From Apiospora phragmitis (Eukaryota; Ascomycota; Sordariomycetes; Amphisphaeriales; Apiosporaceae): a stretch of 64,000 nucleotides of DNA. Each line of letters begins with the position of its first letter. Position 1 is the first letter of the stretch. The notes beneath the pieces are model-generated. The model was not told the origin of the DNA, did no database searches, and saw only the letters and a list, made by a program, of their open reading frames with translations. Of the stretch, positions 56,452 through 64,000 are shown one piece after another. A program made the translations under genes and the position numbers. The DNA is taken from the NCBI GenBank assembly GCA_038363925.1, contig JAQQWL010000006.1, positions 414,501 to 478,500 of the forward strand. The letters are read 5' to 3'.

Positions 56452-58175
56452 ATGATGCCGGCATCACTATCAGACCACTCCGCGGCTACGGGCCGGACCA
56501 GCAATACTGAACGGACTGTAACAGACCGGTCTACGCTGCAGCCCACGATATCTATCGACGAACAACATGACAACTTTCTAAACATTAGAAACAAGACGCC
56601 CAGAGCCCAGCGGCAAGGGCCCGGCAACCGAACCAGCAGCACGAATAACATGGGCCACGAATCGGACTTTAGCAACAGGGACAGCGGGTCCTACTTCGAG
56701 GGCGCCACACTGAACGCGGTACCCACATCACCGAGGCCGTCGCAGTTCATCACGCCCTCGACAGGGCGGACCATGTCCTTCTACGAGATGCAAGAGCAGG
56801 CCAAGCAGGCCAAGAAAGAGGCCAGGCAGCAGGCCAAGAAGGACAGGCGCTCCTCCATGATGATTAACCGGCCCTCCTGGCGCAGCGGCGAGATGCCGTA
56901 CAACTACGCCGACCATATCGGCGGCAACCGCCACGACTACAACCCGCCCACCATGGGGCGCCCCCCGCGCGACAACCGCCACAGCGCGGGCAACTGGACC
57001 ATGACCGGCGGCGGCGGCGGCAGAGACACGCCGGACCCGTTCTCCATGCGGCTGCCCTGACCATGTGGATGCACAGCGAGGCCAAGAACCTGTTCGTGGC
57101 GGCGCTGGGCGAGTGGGTCGGCACCACCATGTTCCTCTTCTTCGCCTTCGCCGGCACGCAGGTGGCCAACGCCGGCAGCAAGACGCCGGCCGCCGCCACG
57201 ACGACCAACGCGACGGCCGGCTTCGACCCCGTCGTCATGCTCTATATCGCGGTGTCGTTCGGCTTCAGCCTCATGGTCAACGTCTGGATCTTCTTCCGCA
57301 TCTCGGGCGGGCTCTTCAACCCGGCCGTCACGCTCGCCCTCTGGGCCGTGCGCGCCGTCAGCGCGAAGCGCGCCATCGTCCTCTTCCTCAGCCAGATCGT
57401 CGGCAGCATCACGGCGTCGGCACTCGTGCTGGCCCTGTTCCCGACGCAGTTCAACGTGCGGACGACGCTCAGCGAGGGCACGTCGCTGCCGCAGGGCGTC
57501 TTCATCGAGGCCTTCATGACGGCGGAGCTGGTCTTCACGATCCTCATGCTGGCCAAGGAAAAGCACAAGTCCACCTTCATCGCGCCCGTCGGCATCGGCC
57601 TGGCCCTCTTCGTCGCCGAGCTCGTGGGCGTCTACTACACGGGCGGCTCGCTGAACCCGGCGCGCAGCCTGGGTCCTTGCATCGTGACGGGCGAGTTCGA
57701 CCAGGAGCACTGGGTCTACTGGGTGGGGCCCGGCATCGGCGCCCTCATCGCCATCGGCTTCTACCAGTTCATCAAGATGCTCGAGTACGAGATGGCGAAC
57801 CCGGGCCAGGACGGCGACGACGAGAACGACCCGACCAAGAACCCGAACCACGAGCTGCGCGAGAAGCAGCGCGAGGCCACCATGCGCATCCTGACCTCGC
57901 TCGGTATCGACCAGCAGTCGCAGCAGCAGCAGCAACAACAGTCCCAGACACAGTGGAGCAGCAGCGCCGCGCGCTCCGCCGAGGAGGGCACGCACTACCA
58001 CCCCTCGCCCGTCATCAGCATGGACGACAGCGACCACGAGCGGCGCCACAACCCCGGCGTGGCGCTGTCGACCGTGCAGTCCATGAGCGACCACGTCGCC
58101 AGCCCTACCACGGCCATTCACGACATTCCTTCGGGGAGAAACTCGCCGCATAAACATAGCGATCAGTCGTCTTGA
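56452..58175 (+). CDS. Aquaporin/aquaglyceroporin with long cytosolic tails, one frameshift
   Basis: MIP-family water or glycerol channel. Residues 1-202 (56452-57057) form a polar N-terminal tail with a charged coil (FYEMQEQAKQAKKEARQQAK). A TGA at 57058-57060 interrupts it directly before the first TM helix. The channel continues in the frame one back from 57063: MWMHSEAKNLFVAALGEWVG, the NPA boxes GGLFNPAVTLAL and GGSLNPARSLGP, six TM helices, then a Gln-rich (about 57910-57940) and Ser/His-rich tail. Family members read LPWT-x-W here, so one missing G (TGG to TG) explains the break; 574 residues if joined. The downstream frame has its own ATG and encodes a complete channel, so a tail-less protein is possible. 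Aromatic/Arg selectivity residues were not assigned. Confidence 0.88.
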
Positions 58176-58496
58176 TCAGTGACCTGGAGCATATAGCTTT
58201 GGTCAAAGCAATTGCTCATTGTACATACATAAACTCATTTATTCATGTGGCGTTTTCATACTTGCAGCGATAGCTCGAAACACCAGTCTTCCGTTGTACA
58301 TTTATTGCTCTAACCCCCTTTATGGGTTATCATGGGACTTTTGTATAGAGACCGGACGCATCAGTCTCAAGTCAAATAGTCACATCGGCTATGATTAATA
58401 ATACGAATTACATTTGGCAATTGATTTACTCCTACTTACCCCCGTTTTCGTTTTCTAGTTATCATATCGAACTCCAGTCCCTTTGACCTACCTGGC
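58176..58496. other. Convergent 3' spacer
   Basis: About 320 bp between convergent genes, AT-rich with likely 3' UTR or polyadenylation signals; nothing else seen. Confidence 0.5.
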
Positions 58497-59305
58497 CTAC
58501 CGAGCCTCCTGGGCCATGATCTTATTCTTCACACCCAATACCTTCACGAGATCGAGAATGCCAGACCAGCGCTTCTTGAACCCGAGAGAGTTGACGGGTT
58601 TCGGCTTCAACCCAGGCTGCTCTAACAACGCATCGCGGTCGAGCGGGGGACTGAGACGGGCAAAAACCTCATCCATTAGGTCGGTGAGGTCCTTCATCTG
58701 CGGTCCCGAACTCGGGTAGATGACCTCTCCGAGCGCCTCCTCAACCGGGGCGCAAGTACAGGCCTCGAGCTGCTGCTTGGAGACCATGTTGAACGTAGTC
58801 CACCAAGCTTGGGTAGCTTCAGGTCCGGATTCGCCAGCAGCTGGTGCGCCATGAGGATGGCGTACATGGCGGGCTCCAGAACGGCCAGCTCGAGCGACTG
58901 GCCCCACTTCAGCCAGCCGACGAAATGCAGGAACCAACCCTGCTGCGCGCCGTAGAGCTGGAGCGGGTCTCGCAGCACCTCGTCGACGGCGCCGCGGAGT
59001 ATCGAGTGGCGCAGCTCGCAGTCGCGCCCGCCCTGCCTAGCCTCGTAGAGGGGCTTGGGATCCGCACCCACGGTCCACGCCACGTGGCCGATGGAGTGCC
59101 CGGCAAACTTGGCCAGGTTGGCCCGGCCCGCGGGCTCGAGCCACTGATAGAACTTGCTCAGGACGAGGCGGACGTCCTGGGGGCAGAGCCCGGCATCCTC
59201 GGCCATCTTGGCCAGGAGGAGAAACCGGCGGAAGGCGAGGCTCTTCTTGGCGGCATCTTGGTGGGCCTTTGCTTTGCGAAGGACAATGGTGTTGCTGCCG
59301 GCCAT
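58497..59305 (-). CDS. Orphan helical protein, one frameshift
   Basis: A protein of about 269 residues that I do not recognise. It starts MAGSNTIVLRKAKAHQDAAK and is largely alpha-helical, with conserved-looking Trp/Gly turns: KFYQWLEPAGRANLAKFAGH, HVAWTVGADPKPLYEARQGG, LYGAQQGWFLHFVGWLKWGQ and LAVLEPAMYAILMAHQLL. After LLANPD (about 58827) the frame moves back by one and continues EATQAWWTTFNMVSKQQLEA, PVEEALGEVIYPSSGPQMKD and PVNSLGFKKRWSGILDLVKV, ending IMAQEAR. One missing base, probably a C in a CC pair, explains it. There is no signal peptide, TM helix or catalytic motif. Even codon bias and conserved-looking hydrophobic spacing on both sides support a real gene. Confidence 0.62.
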
Positions 59306-59812
59306 GATGAAAAGCGTTTCTGTGGTGTGAAGATGTTCGTTATTGTTGGTGGTTGATGTTTCTCTAAGTTGGAACTGGGAGAGGATTGCACGTGATTCTT
59401 ATATTCAGCATGATCGTCCTTGGAATCGCCGTTAACAATGCATTGTTTTGCACTACTAGTAACTACGGCTTTCTCAATGGCATTGTCTCGGGATGTAAAC
59501 AAGGAAATACCGGACGACTGTAAGAATGCAAGACCATCTGACAAAGAGAGCATCAATCGATGTGAGGGGGAAAGACAACAGTAGACAATGGTAATTATAG
59601 AGATGGGGTTCGAGCGTTTGTCTTATTGTTACTCAACTGGGAAAGGGCCCCTTTTGGTATTTTTGAGCTCGTCTAACTAGGGTTACTATGTACATTGAGC
59701 TATCCACGCAAGAAAACCACACTATGGTTCTAGCATTTAGTAGCTCTTCACCTCAGCGTATAAACTTACGGGACTCATATGTTGTTCAAGTAGCCTCATC
59801 TGTTGGGGCGAA
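59306..59812. other. Intergenic
   Basis: About 510 bp holding the orphan gene's promoter and the 3' flank of the second ZIP gene. No coding motif was seen. Confidence 0.5.
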
Positions 59813-61367
59813 TTATGCCCAGGCGCCAACAAGACTCATGAGGAACGCGCCCGCCACGACCAACAGGAAGGCGCAGACCCGGCGTCGCCCCCGTAGTATC
59901 CTCCAGCTCTCGTCGGACAGCAGGTCTTCCGACAGCAGCTCCACCAGCGAGGCGAAGGTCAGCAGGCCGGCCGATATGGCGTTCATGAGGCCGACGAGGA
60001 TGAGGCCAAACTCCGACTCGGGGCTGTACGCCGACCGGGCCGCGAGCCCGATGGCTTGGCCCACGGGCGTGGTGCAGCCGTACGCGACGGCCATGAATAT
60101 TGGCTGGAGGCTCTTCTCGGGCCATTCGATGGCGGCAATCCTGGCACCGAGAGCAAGTCCTTCGAAAGTCTCTGTTTGCAGGGGGTTAGCTTCTTGCCCC
60201 ATGCGAATCTCAAGGGTAATTAGATTAAGAAAAAGGCATATCTTACGATGGAAGGCGATGGCAATGAGAAGAACCACGAACTCGTTGCCACCAATGGAGA
60301 CACTCAGAGCCATCCCGATGAATACGCTGTGAAACAAGATGCCCATCTCGAGCAAGACAATCTGCATGATATCTTTTCGGTGCTTTTGGTAATCAGTTAT
60401 TGTCGGTGGACCAGCTGGTAGTCCGGCCTCCGCATCCTCCATGTCCTCCTCTGCATTCTTCTTGGGCGTGGAACTGTCATCCCTTCTCGCGGATAATTGA
60501 ATGGCATCACTACTAGGCCGACTGTTGATATTGGACAAAGTGCGACCGATGCTTTCCGAGCGGCCGACGACGGGCCTCTTGGCCCGCACCTCGGAAATGG
60601 GAGCCGCCGCCGCCGCTGGCGGCTTTCTCTTCCTCCCCATCCGCCGCCGGCACCGCCGTCCGCCTCGCCGGGTGCAGCAGCATCTCGATGACGGTGACGA
60701 CGAAGATGCCGACGAGCGCGACGGCGCCCGGCATGGCCTCGAAGTCGTCGGTCCAGAACCGGCCCAGGCAGGGGTCGCCCAGCAGCGTGAAGGCGGTCGG
60801 CAGCAGGTGCACAAAGGCCGTGGCGATGAGCACGCCCGTGCCGAAGTGCCGGACCGCGAAGAAGAAGTTGTCCGGGATCCGCAGGCCGGGCAGCCGCGTC
60901 ACGAGGATGGGGAAGGCGCAGGCCGCCGAGGACACGGCCAGGATGATGAAGAGGGCGCCTACGCGGAGGGGCAGGTTGTAGCTGCTCGCGGCGTCCGAGC
61001 CGCCGGACTTGCAGATTCCGCGTCGTTCGGGCGGTGGCCGGCGTAGGAGTATTGGTTCTGTTGTCGTCGCGATGGTGGTTTCCGGCCTTTCTTTGAGTGG
61101 ATGCCCAGAACCCAACATGATGAGGTCCAGCGGCCGTCCGCGCATCAAGAGGGTGAAAAAGACTGACATGGCGAAACTTGACAAGAGCCATGTTGCCCAC
61201 GAGGCGCACTCCGGGGTCCATAGCTTGTTACCAGCCGTGACACAGTTGGCACTTGACCGGTCATGGGAGCAGCCATAGTGTGGTTGAATGCCATTCCTGG
61301 GGTCGTGCCGCTCTCCTATATTGCTCCATTGGTCCGATTTCTCGGATTCTGAAGTTGGAAGCCCCAT
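59813..61367 (-). CDS. ZIP-family metal transporter (ZIP-2), one frameshift
   Basis: Second ZIP transporter, about 492 residues; exons 61367-60247 and 60171-59813 (75 nt intron). The N-terminus is longer than in ZIP-1 and has an early hydrophobic segment. The transporter core begins SYNLPLRVGALFIILAVSSA, then HFGTGVLIATAFVHLLPTAF and FVVTVIEMLLHPARR. The cytosolic variable loop follows, then ILFHSVFIGMALSVSIGGNE, FHQTFEGLALGARIA (across the intron) and the C-terminal helices ending MSLVGAWA. Metal-site His and Glu residues of TM4-TM5 are present. Between about 60590 and 60660, in the GC-rich loop, the frame shifts by +1 (one extra base). No ZRE-like element was found by eye upstream. It may carry zinc, iron or manganese. 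Confidence 0.83.
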
Positions 61368-63143
61368 ATTCACTCGGTGACGCGAGGTGCGCTGTCCGGG
61401 AGGACTCTGGTGGTACTGGCGATGCTGGGGTGCTGAATCCTCCTCACCGCAAGTCCTTCATCACTCAAACCCGAACCTGATCCTGAGCCCATTTGGTTTG
61501 TTGAAAGGGTAGATGCTATGCCTAAGTAGTTGTTGAACGCAGAAAAACCAAAGTATTGTCACTGCCGAGACCCAGGATTGTGGGTAAGGAGTTCTGTAGT
61601 GTCTCTTGGCGTTGTCGTCAGCGAGATGGATCGCCAAGAAACGGTTGCCGAAATGTTCCGAGACTCGCGTCTCTTAACGACTTTAATTTGACGATGGAAC
61701 CGAACTCGCTCTGATGTCATTGATTCGTTGCCGAGAAGTATGTTTTGACCGTTTCGAAAGGAGAATCATCCGGTCCGGCAGTGGTGAAACGAAATAAGCA
61801 AAAGAAAAGCCTTGACCGCAACGACCAATGCCGCTGCTTACGTGCGAGCCCAAACACGCCATCTACTCACTCTATTCAGCTCAATTGTTGAAGTTTATAT
61901 CCTAGAGTAGCCTTTTGAGTCGAGAAAGATGCATATGAGTATCAAATTCTGATACGAGTTCGCGCCATACCCTGACACTGTCTAGTTTGCGCCAACATGT
62001 CGAGCTGTTGAAATAGGGTCAGGGGTCAGAGCACCCTAGCGGGGGTGGGCTGCTTAGTAACAATCTATTTTGCCTATATACAGCCTCGATGGGGAGTTGT
62101 CCTTTGTCAGGACTCTTAGATAGCGCTTTCCTACTTCCTAGTTGCTCAACACCATGTGCATACATGCCACCAGGAGATCCCTGTGATGCGACACGAGCCT
62201 ACGCACATATTCTAATCAGGGCATCGCCGCGGTCTACGGCCGTGAGAAGGCTTCACAGCTGAAAATAAAGGGTTGGTCCCGACAACGTTGAAAATAATGA
62301 CTGATCCTGTCATCACACCCCAGATCTACAAATCGCTGGCTGTGTATGGTAGTAGTACCACCCTGTCTGACTTTCCCATGCTGTCAGACAGGTCGCCGGT
62401 GTGCTGAAGCCACCAATCAAATTCGTCGGTAATTCCAAGGCCAATACATATATCCAACCGCATTACTCCATGTAGATCATTGCCGAAAAGAAATTGCTTA
62501 CATGTGAGAGGGCCAACGACACTCGAGAGCCACACACCAACATTGGTGTTGGCAATTTTGTGACTGCATGGCTAGCTAACCCCATGGGAAAGTGATAGAC
62601 CTTTTCGCTTTTCCACTGCATCAGAAGTAAGCACAGAGGTATTACCGAACGAGGATGTCCAATCCAAACCACCAGCCAGCATGTATGGATCCAAGGGTAG
62701 AAAACTGCGGAATATCGAATCTACTCCAAGAGGCTTCAACCAAATACGGTACAAAGGAATCCTCGCCAATAGGAGACGCTTTCCCGGGGACCCGGGACCA
62801 AAACCCAGCTGAACGGTGCTTGGGAATATGATACAAATGCTTACTCTCATAAAGATCTGCGGTGCGGTGCCACCAACCAAATACACCAGGCAGCCAGGCT
62901 ATGCATGCATGAGTGCCGATCAAGATGCGTCGGAGACTTAGGGGTATCCCTTGAAAAGGTCCCAAAGAGCCCCCTTTAAACTGAATTGACATCCACCTAT
63001 ACGTCTCGTATTTCTTATATCTGGGACTGGTACTCTCTATTCAGGCTGTATTCCCAACTTCTGTAATTGTCTCACTTTCACTATACTAATTGGTCTTCTT
63101 CTCACCCGAGTCTCTCCTTGACCAACCTTTCACCAGTAGCAAA
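61368..63143. other. Intergenic, 1.8 kb divergent spacer
   Basis: Between the divergent ZIP-2 and GH17 genes. It contains a perfect 10 bp inverted repeat (62362-62392). Open frames at 62572-62992 on the minus strand lack conserved motifs and overlap one another, so no gene is called. Confidence 0.5.
62362..62392. repeat. Inverted repeat, 10 bp arms, 11 nt loop
   Basis: CCTGTCTGAC (62362-62371) and its exact reverse complement GTCAGACAGG (62383-62392). It could form a hairpin or bind a dimeric factor; no function is claimed. Confidence 0.85.
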
Positions 63144-64000
63144 ATGCATTACGCGATAGGAGCACTAGCAGCGACGGCTCTGGCCCAGGTCGCTACCGCC
63201 GCGGCTGGCAGTCGCACCAACATGCCCGAGGGCATCCAGGGCTTCAACAGCGGCGCCTTCTTCAAGGACAACAGCGCCAAGAAGGAGTCCGACTTCGAGA
63301 AGGAGATGCAGGCCGCGCAGAAGCTGCACGGCAGCCCGGGTCTGTTCAACTCGATGCGCCTGTACACCAACATCCAGCACGAGACCGAGGACGAGCCCGT
63401 GAGCGCCTTCGACGCCGCCGTCGCCACCAACACCACCCTGCTCCTGGGCATCTGGTGCAGCGGCACCGACTCCATCGACAACGAGCTGAGCACCCTGAAG
63501 AAGTACCTCAGTTCTGACAAGGGCCCCGCGCTCGCCAACCTCGTCGTCGGGCTCAGCGTCGGGTCCGAGGACATCTTCCGCCAGTCCGAGAAGGGCATCA
63601 GGAACAAGTCCGGGCCCGGCGCGGGGCCCAAGGTCATTGTCGACTTCATCAAACACGCCCGCGACGAGCTGAAGGGAACCGCCTTGGCCGAAATCCCCGT
63701 GGGCCAGTAAGTATTCATTTTATGACTCTCACCCACATATCCTTTTCGTTTGACTAATGATAGTGTGCGCGCGCATAGTGTCGACACCTGGAACGCCTGG
63801 GGCAACAAGACCAACAAGGCCGTGCTCGACGCCGTCGACTTCGTCGGCGTGGACATCTACCCGTTCTTCGAGGACGACCTGGGCAACGCCTTCGCCAACG
63901 TGACCGAGGTGTGGAACTACACGCTGGGCGTGGCAGAGCAGGCCGCGTCGGCGGCCAAGAAGCCCATCTGGTTCACCGAGACGGGCTGGCCGTCGTCGGG
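63144..64000 (+). CDS. GH17 glucan endo-1,3-beta-glucosidase, 5' part (runs off window)
   Basis: Secreted or wall-bound glycoside hydrolase family 17 enzyme that cuts beta-1,3-glucan. Exon 1 (63144-63706) begins with the signal peptide MHYAIGALAATALAQVATAA. It continues IQGFNSGAFFKDNSAKKESD, SMRLYTNIQ, TNTTLLLGIWCSGT, LANLVVGLSVGSEDIFR with the family acid region, IRNKSG and GTALAEIPVGH. The intron at 63707-63778 (72 nt) joins to HVDTWNAWGNKTNKAVLDAV, DFVGVDIYPFFEDD, and the catalytic nucleophile block WFTETGWPSSG at the window edge. The region is intact as far as seen. It resembles EglC-type enzymes that usually carry a Ser-rich tail and GPI anchor, which would lie beyond 64000. Role: wall remodelling. 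Confidence 0.92.

Noticed and set aside
56937..58157. Open frame of about 400 codons antisense to the aquaporin
   Set aside because: Composition is that of a GC-rich antisense shadow (His/Arg/Glu/Asp repeats) with no domain, while the sense strand carries both NPA boxes.
1201..61367. Programmed translational frameshifting as the cause of the many frame breaks
   Set aside because: Breaks go in both directions (+1 and -1), lie at unlike sequences and have no shared slippery heptamer, so a common recoding signal is unlikely.
61368..62000. Zinc-responsive element upstream of ZIP-2
   Set aside because: The nearest match, AGCCTTGACC near 61810, lacks the ACCTT half and the inverted partner found at the ZIP-1 promoter.
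62572..62992. Overlapping minus-strand frames upstream of the GH17 gene
   Set aside because: Three mutually overlapping short frames with no motif; no splice arrangement gave a recognisable protein.

Overview
The window reads as nuclear DNA of a filamentous ascomycete (Pezizomycotina). Genes are intron-poor to moderate, with 46-146 nt introns carrying GTAAGT-like donors and CTAAC/CTAAT branch sites, and coding DNA is GC-rich against AT-richer spacers. The families are typical of moulds: a DIM-5-type H3K9 methyltransferase, SNF5/Sfh1, Clr5-domain and fungal rhodopsin-domain proteins, GH17 glucanase, P450s, ferric reductase and ZIP transporters. The very close match of the H3K9 methyltransferase to Neurospora DIM-5, known from memory only, favours Sordariomycetes. 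The species cannot be named.

Layout. Positions 1-9.4 kb hold a P450 5' end (cut by the window), a SAM methyltransferase, an MFS transporter, an opine-dehydrogenase-like enzyme and a ferric/cupric reductase. Positions 10.8-14.3 kb hold the H3K9 methyltransferase and a UBTD-type ubiquitin-like protein. Positions 15.2-20 kb hold a secreted N2227 (carnosine N-methyltransferase-like) gene divergent from a ZIP transporter across a 575 bp shared promoter, then a GNAT acetyltransferase. Positions 21-27 kb hold a single-pass surface protein, a Clr5-domain protein, tRNA-Arg(CCG) and two related small secreted proteins. Positions 28-34 kb hold Sfh1, a LanC-like protein and a heme-less sulfite oxidase. 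Positions 34.1-38.4 kb are gene-poor, with a Ty3/Gypsy relic. Positions 38.4-47.7 kb hold a fatty-acid-hydroxylase-family protein, a long alpha/beta-hydrolase protein and a small Ser/Ala-rich protein. Positions 48.9-51 kb carry decayed AAA-ATPase and ULD-type genes. Positions 51.4-64 kb hold a rhodopsin-domain protein, a P450, an aquaporin, an orphan protein, a second ZIP transporter and the 5' part of a GH17 glucanase.

Two themes stand out. First, metal handling: two ZIP transporters, a ferric reductase with a methionine-rich ectodomain and an opine dehydrogenase beside an MFS transporter. The divergent N2227/ZIP promoter also holds a 13 bp motif, present as an inverted pair, that resembles the Zap1 zinc-responsive element. 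Second, damage: about 20 single-base indels break 13 genes, mostly transporters, redox enzymes and secreted or membrane proteins, and the protein stays well conserved on both sides of most breaks. The chromatin genes, sulfite oxidase, LanC-like and opine dehydrogenase genes are intact. This is either homopolymer-type assembly error or recent loss of accessory genes; the sequence alone cannot decide.

Exon limits were read by eye from splice signals and reading-frame continuity. Total exon lengths divide by three in every intact gene, and in each single-break gene after allowing for the stated indel.
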